NCBI GenBank assembly: GCA_035318985.1
Contig: DATHDP010000087.1
Location: forward strand, 8,844 to 72,843
Direction of reading: 5' to 3'
Source: VBAS01 sp035318985
Lineage (GTDB): Bacteria; Bacteroidota; Bacteroidia; Chitinophagales; Chitinophagaceae
DNA: 64,000 nt
A model generated the notes under the pieces. The model worked only from the letters and a program-made list of their open reading frames with translations. It was not told where the DNA came from and made no database searches. A program made the translations under genes and the position numbers. This document shows, piece by piece, positions 49,802-58,348 of the stretch (position 1 is the first letter of the stretch; each line of letters starts with the position of its first letter).

Positions 49802-50683
49802 ATGAAACGTAGAAAATTTATCCAGAACTCATCAATGCTTGCATTAACTATCGGTGTATTCGGAAAAATAAAATGGGATGGAGAAAAATATGTGGGAACC
49901 GATCCAACAACAACAGATATACTCGGGCCATTCTATCGTCCCGGTGCTCCATTTAAAACGAATCTGGTCCAACCGGGCACAAAAGGAGAAACACTTTATT
50001 TCAGCGGAACTGTAATTGGAAAAGATGGAAAGTCGCCTGTCAATGGAGCATTGGTAGAAATATGGCATTGCAACGAAGATGGTGTCTACGATAATACTTC
50101 GGATAATTATGTTTATCGTGCTGCAGCCAAAACTTCCGCCAAAGGGAAATACGAGTTCAAAACAATCATGCCTGTGCCATATGCAGCCGGGCAAACGCTT
50201 ACAAGACCTGCACATATTCATATGCGCATTTCCGCAAATGGTATCCAAGATCTCGTAACACAGATCTATTTTAAAGGCGATAAATATATTGCGGGGGACA
50301 TAAGTGCAAAAGATCCAACTGCATTGAACCGGATACTTGATATGTCAAAGAATACTAAGAATGAAATAGTAGTGAAGTTTGATGTTTATCTAAAGGAAGA
50401 ATATGTGCTTGAAGCAACCGCTTTCAAAAAAATTGAAGGACTGTATGAAATGAGTGATAAATCAATGATCGAATTTTATAAGGATGGCGACCAGCTTTTT
50501 GCAAAAATAAATGGACAGATAATGGAAGCCATGGATTATAAGGGCGACAATAGTTTTGCAGGTGGTATTGACTATGTCAAAGCAAAATTCGAATTACTCA
50601 GTGGTGGGGGAGCCAAAGTAAAAGTTACAATTACAGAAGATAAGCCTATTGAAATAACAGGAACGAAGTTGCTTAAGTATTAA
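49802..50683 (+). CDS. Intradiol ring-cleavage dioxygenase-like protein with C-terminal extension
   Basis: 293 residues, with a basic N-terminus and short hydrophobic stretch (RRKFIQNSSMLALTIGVF) that may be an export signal. The intradiol dioxygenase fold is shown by TDILGPFYRPGAPF and by likely non-heme iron ligands Tyr96, Tyr127, His138 and His140 (the last two in RPAHIHMRIS). Residues about 215-293 form an added beta-rich domain (GLYEMSDKSMIEFYKDGDQLF). Members of this exported subgroup are not always catechol dioxygenases. The substrate is unknown. Confidence 0.85.
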   Translation: MKRRKFIQNSSMLALTIGVFGKIKWDGEKYVGTDPTTTDILGPFYRPGAPFKTNLVQPGTKGETLYFSGTVIGKDGKSPVNGALVEIWHCNEDGVYDNTSDNYVYRAAAKTSAKGKYEFKTIMPVPYAAGQTLTRPAHIHMRISANGIQDLVTQIYFKGDKYIAGDISAKDPTALNRILDMSKNTKNEIVVKFDVYLKEEYVLEATAFKKIEGLYEMSDKSMIEFYKDGDQLFAKINGQIMEAMDYKGDNSFAGGIDYVKAKFELLSGGGAKVKVTITEDKPIEITGTKLLKY

Positions 50684-50685
50684 GA

Positions 50686-52125
50686 TCACAACTCCAATCT
50701 ATAACCACTTCTATATTCTCTTTTTACAAATTGATTAGCCGGCTCAAAGTTGGTGATCTTCATATTCTCACCATCCCAAAGCAATTGCTTGCGTCCATTG
50801 AATTTTCTTTGATCACCTTGCATTTCAAAATAATTATAACTTAATACAGCAAGATTACCCATTAATACAGTTTCTGCCAAAGGACCAGCTTGTGAGAATG
50901 GAGAACTTGTATAAGCACCATATCCCTTCTTACATGCATCGGTCCATTGTTTCTGATGTCCTTCTGCTCCGTTAGTAACAAATGGATATTTTGATTTTGG
51001 AAGATTCGTTGTCTTCATCAATTTAGTTGGAAGCAATGTTGGATTCCTGCCAAACAAACCTGCCATTAGTTTTCCTTTTGTTCCTTCAAATAAAATTCCA
51101 CCATCCCATTCTCCTAATTCTTCATTTGGCAAAAGTTCGGCTGGTCTTTCAGGTTTGATCCCACCATCATACCATGTAAAATCAACTGGCATCAGGTTTC
51201 CTCGTTTTGGAAATTTAAGATGTATAACTGCTGATGGAGGAAAACTTCCTTTATAAAAACTTTCCTGGAAGAATCCGGTATAAACGGACGTAACGCTGCA
51301 TTCCACTGAAGCCGGATAGCCCAATTTCAATGCACGATAAGGCACATCAATAAAATGACAACCCATATCACCTAATGATCCTGTTCCAAAGTCTGTCCAT
51401 CCTCTCCAGATAGCCGGCAAGTATGCTGGGTTATAATCTCTGAAAGATGCAGTGCCTAACCAAAGATCCCAATCCAACTCTTTGGGTATATCAAATTTCC
51501 CTGTTGGCAAAGAAACACCTGATGGCCATACCGGGCGATTCGTCCAAACATGAACAGTATGTACAGAACCGATAACTCCTGCCTGTATCCATGTCTCTAC
51601 ATTTCTTGTATCATCGCCGCTACTTCCCTGGTTACCCATTTGCGTAACCACTTTATATTTTTTCTCCGCCTGTGTCAAGACCCTTGCTTCATAAATATCA
51701 TGTGTCAAAGGTTTTTCAACATAAACGTGTTTCCCCAATTGCATGCAAGGCAATGCACATACTGCATGCATATGATCGGGAGTTGTCACCATCACTGCAT
51801 CAATATTTTTATGCTCTTTGTCGAGCATCTCCCGGAAATTTTTATAGTAAGGAGCATTGGGCCATTTTTTTCTTGCATTCACCGCCATGCGATCATCTAC
51901 ATCACAAAGAGCAACAATGTTTTCAGCGCCATTGTTCCATGCATAAGGAAGATTTACTTCGGCCTTTCCTCCTACTCCTATTCCAGCAATATTTAATTTA
52001 TCGCTTGGTGCAATGAATCCTTTTCCTAAAACATGTCTTGGAATGATCATGAATCCGCCGGCAACAATGGAGGCATCACGTAAAAAAGAACGACGTGAAT
52101 AATTTCCAGGAGTTTTCTTTTTCAT
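50686..52125 (-). CDS. Exported Gfo/Idh/MocA-family oxidoreductase
   Basis: 479 residues from the ATG at 52125 (a TTG is two codons upstream). The start carries a twin-arginine motif, SRRSFLRDASIVAGGF, so Tat export is likely. The NAD(P)-binding core follows (LNIAGIGVGGKAEVNLPYA, VALCDVDDRMAV) with the catalytic EKP motif in YVEKPLTHDIYEA. Length and Tat signal fit the secreted group used on sugars and glycosides. It ends three bases before the convergent dioxygenase gene end. The substrate is not known. Confidence 0.9.
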   Translation of the reverse strand: MKKKTPGNYSRRSFLRDASIVAGGFMIIPRHVLGKGFIAPSDKLNIAGIGVGGKAEVNLPYAWNNGAENIVALCDVDDRMAVNARKKWPNAPYYKNFREMLDKEHKNIDAVMVTTPDHMHAVCALPCMQLGKHVYVEKPLTHDIYEARVLTQAEKKYKVVTQMGNQGSSGDDTRNVETWIQAGVIGSVHTVHVWTNRPVWPSGVSLPTGKFDIPKELDWDLWLGTASFRDYNPAYLPAIWRGWTDFGTGSLGDMGCHFIDVPYRALKLGYPASVECSVTSVYTGFFQESFYKGSFPPSAVIHLKFPKRGNLMPVDFTWYDGGIKPERPAELLPNEELGEWDGGILFEGTKGKLMAGLFGRNPTLLPTKLMKTTNLPKSKYPFVTNGAEGHQKQWTDACKKGYGAYTSSPFSQAGPLAETVLMGNLAVLSYNYFEMQGDQRKFNGRKQLLWDGENMKITNFEPANQFVKREYRSGYRLEL

Positions 52126-52229
52126 TGGCAAATTTTTATTAAGGTACTAACTAGATAGAAGATATTTGAAAAAATATGTTTTCATCTTCATTTAGAAAAA
52201 ATCGCAAAACATATACCTAACTTTACAGC

Positions 52230-53393
52230 ATGAAAAATATTTTTTTAATTATAGGTGCCATATGGCTGGCTTCTTTTTCTTGTAAAAAAGACGACCCTGT
52301 AAATACTACTCCAACAGTTGAAAAGAAATTTTATCGCTGGGATGAATTTAATATGGGTGTTGACCTTTCTTATGTAAATCAGGTGGAAGATTATGGAGGC
52401 GTTTACAGTGATTCAGGAAAAGTGAGAGATTGTTTTAAGATATTAAAAGATCATGGTGCCAATACAGTTCGTGTACGACTCTGGCATACTCCAACATGGG
52501 TCGGCAATTTGAATAATGGAAAAATGTATTATGATCTCTATGGAGTTGAAAAAACAATTCGCCGTGCAAAAGAAGCAGGTCTGGCAGTAAGCCTCGATAT
52601 TCACTATAGTGATCGCTGGGCTGATCCTGCTGCACAGGAAACACCAGCTGCATGGGCTGGTTTGCCATTGAACATTTTGAAAGATTCCGTTTATAATTAC
52701 ACGTTAGCCGTTTTAAACTATTACAAGAGCAAAAATCTTACACCTGAATTAGTACAGGTAGGCAATGAAACCAATAATGGCATGTGCTGGCCGGCAGGTA
52801 AGGTTGTAAATAACAATTTTGCTGCGTATGCAACATTATTGAAAAGCGGTATCAAAGCAGTTCGTGATTTTTCTGCTACATCTTCCATCAAACCAAAAGT
52901 TATTATTCACGAAGCCCAGCTGCAATCTGCAGGCTGGTGGGTTAATGGAATTACTAATGAAGGTGTAACTGACTATGACATTATTGGATTATCACATTAC
53001 ACTAAATGGTCAACCGTAAAATCAATGCAGGGGGTAACAGATACGATCAGAAAGCTGGTAACAACTTATAATAAGACTGTGATGATCGTGGAAACAGGCT
53101 ACCCATGGACAACAGGTAATGCCGACAGCTACAATAACATTTTTTCAGCAAGTGATACTGCACCTGGCTACGCAATTTCTGTTGATGATCAGTATCGCTA
53201 TTTTAAAGATCTGACACAGGCAGTCATCAATGGCGGAGGAAAAGGCGTTCAGTATTGGGAACCTGCGTGGATCACATCAAGACTTAATGATAGCTGGGGA
53301 ACCGGCTCATCCTGGGATAATGTAACCTTGTTTGATTTCACCGGCAATGTATTGAAGGGTGCTGACTATATGAGTTCGCCATATAAATTTTAG
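52230..53393 (+). CDS. GH53 arabinogalactan endo-beta-1,4-galactanase, lipoprotein
   Basis: 387 residues. Lipoprotein signal with a lipobox SFSC (Cys18). GH53 fold: NMGVDLSYVNQVEDYGG, NTVRVRLWHTPTWVG, then the acid/base Glu180 in VGNETNNGMCW and the nucleophile Glu288 in MIVETGYPWT. It would cut beta-1,4-galactan side chains of pectin at the cell surface or in the periplasm. There is no SusC/SusD pair or other galactan gene beside it, so this is an isolated enzyme. The next gene starts four bases after its stop codon. Confidence 0.92.
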   Translation: MKNIFLIIGAIWLASFSCKKDDPVNTTPTVEKKFYRWDEFNMGVDLSYVNQVEDYGGVYSDSGKVRDCFKILKDHGANTVRVRLWHTPTWVGNLNNGKMYYDLYGVEKTIRRAKEAGLAVSLDIHYSDRWADPAAQETPAAWAGLPLNILKDSVYNYTLAVLNYYKSKNLTPELVQVGNETNNGMCWPAGKVVNNNFAAYATLLKSGIKAVRDFSATSSIKPKVIIHEAQLQSAGWWVNGITNEGVTDYDIIGLSHYTKWSTVKSMQGVTDTIRKLVTTYNKTVMIVETGYPWTTGNADSYNNIFSASDTAPGYAISVDDQYRYFKDLTQAVINGGGKGVQYWEPAWITSRLNDSWGTGSSWDNVTLFDFTGNVLKGADYMSSPYKF

Positions 53394-53396
53394 AAA

Positions 53397-54140
53397 ATGG
53401 ATCGTACTTATTGGGAGAAAATTGCGCCGGAATACAACGAAGAAATTTTTGATGTTTTAAAAAATGACAGTAAAGGAATTATTGTCTCTGCGATAAAAAA
53501 AGTTTCATCAAAAAATAAAACAGTTATTGATATTGGTTGCGCCATTGGCAAATGGTTACCGGTCCTCTCTCCTGCTTTTAAAAAAGTATATGCCATTGAT
53601 ATATCAGCAGAAAATCTTGAAATATCTAAAAAGTTTTATCCTGAATTTACAAATGTTGAATATGATCGCATTGATATGTCAAGCCCAAAAGCAAAAATGC
53701 CATTATGTGATATTGGTATTTGTATCAATGCAATTCTTACTGATTCATTGAAAAAGAGAAATGTATTTTTTACAAATCTTAAAAAGTGTATCAAAAAAAA
53801 TGGTCAGCTGATCCTGGTCATTCCTTCACTTGAGTCTTCCATGCTCACCTCCATCATTCGCCAAAGATGGAATCCTGATAAAGATGCAAACGGAGTGATC
53901 AGGAAAAAAAACAGTGGAGTTCAATTAAAAAATATTTTACAAGGCAATGCAGAAATTGACAACGTTCCTACCAAACATTATTTAAGGGAGGAATTACAAT
54001 TATTACTTTCGAATGAAGGATTTATTGCAGAAGATTTTCAAAAAATAGAATATGAGTGGGACACGGAGTTCCTAAAGCCACCAAAATGGTTAACAGAGCC
54101 AAAACCATGGGATTGGATGGTAGTGGCAAGAAAGCTGTGA
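53397..54140 (+). CDS. Class I SAM-dependent methyltransferase
   Basis: 247 residues. SAM-binding motif I is TVIDIGCAIGKWLPVLSP, followed by VYAIDISAENLEISKKFY and a motif resembling DIGICINAILTDSLKKR. The C-terminal half, from KDANGVIRKKNSGVQ to EYEWDTEFLKPPKWL, has no named match in my view. The substrate is unknown. It is four bases downstream of the GH53 gene, which may mean co-transcription, and is followed by a palindromic repeat. Confidence 0.85.
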   Translation: MDRTYWEKIAPEYNEEIFDVLKNDSKGIIVSAIKKVSSKNKTVIDIGCAIGKWLPVLSPAFKKVYAIDISAENLEISKKFYPEFTNVEYDRIDMSSPKAKMPLCDIGICINAILTDSLKKRNVFFTNLKKCIKKNGQLILVIPSLESSMLTSIIRQRWNPDKDANGVIRKKNSGVQLKNILQGNAEIDNVPTKHYLREELQLLLSNEGFIAEDFQKIEYEWDTEFLKPPKWLTEPKPWDWMVVARKL

Positions 54141-54160
54141 ATATCGATGATATTATTTTA

Positions 54161-54218
54161 GATTTCGGATTGCAGATTTTAGATTTAAATCCGAAATCTC
54201 AAATCTAAAATCTGCAAT
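54161..54218. repeat. Palindromic short-period repeat, copy 2
   Basis: ATTGCAGATTTTAGATTT (54169-54186) pairs perfectly with AAATCTAAAATCTGCAAT (54201-54218). The inner segment also pairs with the left flank: GATTTCGGAT (54161-54170) with ATCCGAAATC (54189-54198), so two alternative hairpins are possible. Similar words occur at 38251-38322. Confidence 0.75.
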
Positions 54219-54294
54219 TCCCTCTACTTTCCCCCACCTGTGGAAAATTTTAACTGTTTTGCGTCGTTATTAAAACAGACATTTACAAAACCCA

Positions 54295-55173
54295 ATGCCG
54301 CCAATGGAAACCACAAAAGAACTATCCGCACTTTTTACCCTCATCGACGACCCAGATGAAGAGGTGTTTGGCGCCGTATCAGAAAAAATAATTGACTACG
54401 GTAAAAACATTATTCCAAGTCTTGAACATTTATGGGAAACGATACCCGATGAAAATGTACAGCATCGAATTGAGTTGCTGATTCATCGTTTGCATTATCG
54501 TGACCTTAGTGAAGATTTCAGACAATGGAATGTTTCCGGTCATCATGACCTGATGCTTGGTGCATTGCTCGTTTCTAAATTTCAATATCCTGATCTCGCC
54601 ACTGCACCCGTATTACAAGAAATAGAAAAAATTCGTCGCAACATCTGGCTTGAACTAAATAACTACCTCACTCCTCTTGAGCAAATAAATATAGTCACCA
54701 GTATTCTTTATAGTTACTATGGTCTGAAAGGCGGAGAAATAAATTACCAGGAAACAAATGAATTTTTAATTCATAAAACACTGGAAGCAAAAAGAGGCAA
54801 CCAGCTTAGCAATGGCATTTTATATCTTGTGCTTTCCGAATTACTCGACATTCCCGTAAAAGCAGTTTCTATTCCCAAACAATTTGTGCTGGCTTTTTTC
54901 AAACACGGCTATAGTGATGAGACCCTTGAAAATCCACAAGAGAAAATTGAGTTTTATATAGATCCTACAAGCGGACAAGTATTTACTCATAAGGATGTAG
55001 CCAGTTATTTTAAAAGAATTTCTGTTGAGCCTTCCCCGGCATTTTTCAAACCGCAGAACAATCGTTCTGTTATAAAATATTTACTGGAAGAAAACAGTAA
55101 ATGCTTTACCAGCGAAAAGGATCTGCATAAGCAAAAAGAATTGCAGGATTTGGCTAACTTACTGGACAAATAA
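54295..55173 (+). CDS. SirB1-type transglutaminase-like protein
   Basis: 292 residues, cytoplasmic. The Transglut_core2/SirB1 domain is recognised by LTPLEQINIVTSILYSYYGLKGGEINYQE and LSNGILYLVLSELLDIPVKAVSIPKQFVLAFF, with an N-terminal HEAT-like helical part (DPDEEVFGAVSEKIIDYG). Members of this group lack a clear transglutaminase active site and their activity is unknown. Two ATG codons (54295 and 54304) are possible starts. It is followed five bases later by csaA and then ogt, probably as one transcript. Confidence 0.82.
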   Translation: MPPMETTKELSALFTLIDDPDEEVFGAVSEKIIDYGKNIIPSLEHLWETIPDENVQHRIELLIHRLHYRDLSEDFRQWNVSGHHDLMLGALLVSKFQYPDLATAPVLQEIEKIRRNIWLELNNYLTPLEQINIVTSILYSYYGLKGGEINYQETNEFLIHKTLEAKRGNQLSNGILYLVLSELLDIPVKAVSIPKQFVLAFFKHGYSDETLENPQEKIEFYIDPTSGQVFTHKDVASYFKRISVEPSPAFFKPQNNRSVIKYLLEENSKCFTSEKDLHKQKELQDLANLLDK

Positions 55174-55178
55174 AAATT

Positions 55179-55517
55179 ATGTCCGTTATTTCCTGGAGCG
55201 ATTTTGAAAAAGTTGAAATTCGTTGCGGTACCGTCATTGATGTAAAAGATTTTCCAAAAGCAAGAAAACCGTCTTACCAGATTTGGATCGATTTCGGCAC
55301 TGAACTAGGTATCAAAAAATCTTCAGCACAGGTTACCAATTACTACAAAAAAGAAGATCTGGTCAATAAGCAAGTAATCGCCGTCGTTAATTTCCCTCCC
55401 AAACAAATAGCCGACTTCTTCAGCGAATGTCTTGTGCTGGGTGTTTATGATGAAAACAATCATGTAATTTTATTGCAACCCGAAAGGGCAGTTAAAAATG
55501 GACAACGCATCGGCTAA
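55179..55517 (+). CDS. csaA: tRNA-binding-domain protein CsaA
   Basis: 112 residues, an isolated OB-fold of the EMAP/tRNA-binding type: WSDFEKVEIRCGTVIDVKDFPKARKPSYQIWIDFG, KKSSAQVTNYYKKEDLVNKQVIAVVNFPPKQIADF and ECLVLGVYDENN. The chaperone CsaA binds tRNA and assists protein export in Bacillus. The RGGT-like segment and the C-terminal LQPERAVKNGQRIG are typical. Its end overlaps the start of ogt by 20 bases. Confidence 0.9.
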   Translation: MSVISWSDFEKVEIRCGTVIDVKDFPKARKPSYQIWIDFGTELGIKKSSAQVTNYYKKEDLVNKQVIAVVNFPPKQIADFFSECLVLGVYDENNHVILLQPERAVKNGQRIG

Positions 55518-56022
55518 CATACCTGGCATAGTTTCTTACACAACTTATTATCACTCTCCTGTCGGTTTGCTCAAAATTTCAGGCACGGAAAATTATATAT
55601 GTGAAGTTTCCTTTTTTGATAAAGCCCAAAAGCCTGAAGGAAGAAAGAAAAATCTACCGCCGTTAATGATTCAGTGTCTTGAACAATTGATACAATATTT
55701 CCAGGGAGAAAGAAGAGTTTTTGAATTACCGATTCATCAACCGGGTACTCCATTTCAGCAAGAAGTTTGGAGTGAGCTAATGACAATTCCCTATGGAAAA
55801 ACGATCAGCTACCTTGAGTTAGCAAGAAAAACCGGGGATCACAAAGCGACAAGAGCAGTGGCAAATGCCAACGGGAGAAACAATGTTGCTATCATAGTTC
55901 CATGTCATCGTGTTATTGGTTCTAATCGTGAATTGATCGGTTATGGTGGAGGTTTGTGGAGAAAGAAATGGTTGCTTGAACTTGAAGCAAAAGTGGCGCA
56001 TGGGGTACAGACCCTTTTCTGA
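55498..56022 (+). CDS. ogt: Methylated-DNA--protein-cysteine methyltransferase
   Basis: 174 residues. Repairs O6-alkylguanine in DNA by transfer to its active-site Cys136 in IIVPCHRVIGS. The helix-turn-helix part TPFQQEVWSELMTIPYGKTISYLELARKTGDHKATRAVANANGRN is standard. N-terminal domain: YTTYYHSPVGLLKISGT. The start codon lies 20 bases inside csaA, so translation is coupled. The convergent cdd gene lies 69 bases beyond its stop, with a palindrome between. Confidence 0.93.
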   Translation: MDNASANIPGIVSYTTYYHSPVGLLKISGTENYICEVSFFDKAQKPEGRKKNLPPLMIQCLEQLIQYFQGERRVFELPIHQPGTPFQQEVWSELMTIPYGKTISYLELARKTGDHKATRAVANANGRNNVAIIVPCHRVIGSNRELIGYGGGLWRKKWLLELEAKVAHGVQTLF

Positions 56023-56034
56023 GTTTTTAGTTTA

Positions 56035-56087
56035 AAGTCTTTAGTTTTTAAAAAAAATCTTAACTACAAACCACAAACTATAGACTT
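56035..56087. repeat. Palindrome between ogt and cdd
   Basis: AAGTCTTTAGTTT (56035-56047) pairs with AAACTATAGACTT (56075-56087) at 12 of 13 positions. An A run follows the left arm. It lies in the gap of the convergent genes ogt and cdd. Confidence 0.6.
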
Positions 56088-56091
56088 CAGA

Positions 56092-56583
56092 TCATCCTCT
56101 ACTCATATCATCACTTGTAAATCCAAGAGGCAATAACTGGCTGGCTTTTTCAAATACAAATATTTTTCCTTCAAGCCCGCCTAGAATTAATCGAATTGGT
56201 TTCTTTACACGCATCTCATATTCCTGTAATGATTGCCAGCACATGCCACAGGGAGCAATAGGTTGATTGCTGTTTCCATTTCCGCTTTGATAGCTGATGG
56301 CCATTGTGTCAATCGCAACCCCTGGATATAAAGTAGATGCAGATGCAAGCAAAACTCTTTCGGCACATAAGCCGACGGGATAGGATGCATTTTCCTGGTT
56401 TGTGCCTGCAACAATTTCTCCATTCACCAGCTTTGCAGCAGCGCCAACATAAAAATTTGAGTATGGTGCATAGGCTTGCTTTGTTACATCACGAGCCTCA
56501 TTCAGCAGCCATGCATCTTCTTTGGTTAATTCGTTGATATCATCAAAAATCTTATAACTGATCTCAATTTTATTTTCCTTCAT
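56092..56583 (-). CDS. cdd: Cytidine deaminase
   Basis: Deaminates cytidine and deoxycytidine in pyrimidine salvage. 163 residues. Zinc motif: Cys73 and Glu75 in VGLCAERVLLAS, then Cys112 and Cys115 in APCGMCWQSLQEYE, so all ligands and the proton-shuttle Glu are present. The N-terminal AYAPYSNFYVGAAAKLVNG is typical of CDA. An ordinary housekeeping gene, terminated by the palindrome shared with ogt and preceded by the lepB terminator. Confidence 0.95.
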   Translation of the reverse strand: MKENKIEISYKIFDDINELTKEDAWLLNEARDVTKQAYAPYSNFYVGAAAKLVNGEIVAGTNQENASYPVGLCAERVLLASASTLYPGVAIDTMAISYQSGNGNSNQPIAPCGMCWQSLQEYEMRVKKPIRLILGGLEGKIFVFEKASQLLPLGFTSDDMSRG

Positions 56584-56613
56584 GTCGATAAGTTAGTTCA
56601 TTTTACTAAAACA

Positions 56614-56636
56614 ACAAATCCCGCCAGAGGCGGGAT
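56614..56636 (-). terminator. Terminator of lepB
   Basis: Perfect stem ATCCCGCC/GGCGGGAT (56618-56625 and 56629-56636), loop AGA. On the minus strand it is followed by TTTGTTG. It lies between lepB and cdd. Confidence 0.75.
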
Positions 56637-56645
56637 CCTTGAAAA

Positions 56646-58226
56646 TTATTTTACGAATCTGAATAGCCTGTTCCATCTTGGCCCTTTATCCCAACTGAAC
56701 CAAATAAGCCATGCTTTACCAACAACATGATCTTCCGGAACAAAACCCCAGAAACGACTGTCCTGCGAATTATGCCTGTTATCTCCCATCATCCAATAGT
56801 AATCCATCTTAAAAGTATAGCTGGTCACTTCTTTTCCATTTAAAAAGAACTTACCATCCTTCATATAGAAATCATTGTGTTCATATACACGAATTGCTCT
56901 TTCGTACAGAGAATAATTCTCAGCAGTTAAGGGTAATGCTACTCCTTTTTTGGGTATCCACAATCCATCGCCGCCGTAATCATCTACAGACCATTTATGC
57001 AAAGTATCATAAGGAAAGATCATCAATGGATGCGGTTGTTCATCAAGATCAGGATCGATCCTCTTGATTAATGATGATTTTTCCAAAATGGCTTTCTCCG
57101 CAGTTGTAAGGTTAATAATATAGCGATACCTGTTTTGAGGATCATCCTGGTAAAAATCTCCATCATTCAGTTTAATACCTATATCTTCTAATCCTGCTTC
57201 ATCAAGACTCACATTTTCTTTTACTTCAACAACATATTTAAATGGAGAATTCGGCGGTGCCGTTTGTTTTATTCCATTTACATAAACATCACTTTTAACC
57301 ACTTTGATCGTATCACCTGCAATAGCAACACATCGTTTAATATAGTTATCTGTCTTATCCGCCGGATGAACAACAACGGGAAAGTTTCTTGGATCTCCCA
57401 ATATCTCTCCTGGTCCGGCTTGCATGGATCTTCCCCCGGCATTATAATAAATTGGCTCACCAGCCTGGTCCTTACGTTTGATCTCATAATAAGGAACGGC
57501 AGATTCAAAACCGTCTGCATGTATCACTGTATCGCCAGCAGGAAAATTAAACACCACAGCATCTCCTCTCTTCACAGGACTCTGCCACCATCTTATATAT
57601 GGCAATTTGATCGCCTGGCTATAAGATTTAGTCCCTATGCCGGGAATATAGTTATGTATAAATGGAATTGACAATGGTGTATTGGGAACTCTTGGGCCAT
57701 AACTTAATTTACTTACAAAAAGAAAATCATTTACCAGCAATGATTTTTCCATGGAACCGGTCGGAATGGTATATGCTTCGAAAATAAAAAGACGAATAAG
57801 TGTGGCCGCTACTATTGCAAAAACTGCAGCGTCGATCCATTCCCTTGTTCCTGATTTTCTATGTTTCCTGGAAGCTTCTGCTCCGATGAATTTTGTATCC
57901 TTTGCATTAGCTATGTAAGGGAAATAAAATGGCGCAAGCAAAGAGGCACCTGCATGATGTAAAAAAGAAAACTTTCCGAATATCTTGACAAACTCAATAA
58001 ATATTCCCATGCTGATGAACCAACCGCCAACAGGAATTAATTGCCAGAAAACCCAATGCTTCGGTCTTTGGGCAAGTTCCTGCATAACCCATGTGTTATA
58101 AAAAGGAACAAAGGCCTTCCACGTTGGTGCGCCGGCCTTTTGAAATAACTTATAAAAACCAAAAGCAGGTAGAAAAACAATAAGGGTACCAATAAGGTAG
58201 ATAATGAATAGGTGCTGTAAAGGCAT
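56646..58226 (-). CDS. lepB: Signal peptidase I, long Bacteroidota form
   Basis: Removes signal peptides in the inner membrane. 526 residues, longer than the E. coli enzyme (324). An N-terminal multi-helix region (about residues 5-150) is followed by box B TIPTGSMEKSLL with Ser158 and box D NYIKRCVAIAGDT with Lys297, the Ser/Lys dyad. A long insertion lies between about residues 310 and 470; box E is MGDNRHNSQDSRFWGFVPEDHVVGKA. All catalytic features are present. Ends in a strong terminator. Confidence 0.95.
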   Translation of the reverse strand: MPLQHLFIIYLIGTLIVFLPAFGFYKLFQKAGAPTWKAFVPFYNTWVMQELAQRPKHWVFWQLIPVGGWFISMGIFIEFVKIFGKFSFLHHAGASLLAPFYFPYIANAKDTKFIGAEASRKHRKSGTREWIDAAVFAIVAATLIRLFIFEAYTIPTGSMEKSLLVNDFLFVSKLSYGPRVPNTPLSIPFIHNYIPGIGTKSYSQAIKLPYIRWWQSPVKRGDAVVFNFPAGDTVIHADGFESAVPYYEIKRKDQAGEPIYYNAGGRSMQAGPGEILGDPRNFPVVVHPADKTDNYIKRCVAIAGDTIKVVKSDVYVNGIKQTAPPNSPFKYVVEVKENVSLDEAGLEDIGIKLNDGDFYQDDPQNRYRYIINLTTAEKAILEKSSLIKRIDPDLDEQPHPLMIFPYDTLHKWSVDDYGGDGLWIPKKGVALPLTAENYSLYERAIRVYEHNDFYMKDGKFFLNGKEVTSYTFKMDYYWMMGDNRHNSQDSRFWGFVPEDHVVGKAWLIWFSWDKGPRWNRLFRFVK

Positions 58227-58348
58227 TCAGTGATTTTTAATGCGGACAAAGATAATGGTTACGGTCTATTTCAGTCAGAAGCCGTAATGATAGGCGGCTA
58301 TCAGGGTTTATAAGCCTAACAAAGGAAATGTTAATCATGCAAAAGGAT

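Noticed and set aside
51550..52016. Plus-strand frames opposite the Gfo/Idh gene
   Set aside because: Cys/His/Ile-rich antisense shadows of a secure gene.
58227..58348. Possible lost Fis-type helix-turn-helix after the NtrC-like gene
   Set aside because: Reading downstream of the stop codon on the minus strand in all frames gives no FPGNxxEL or helix-turn-helix pattern.
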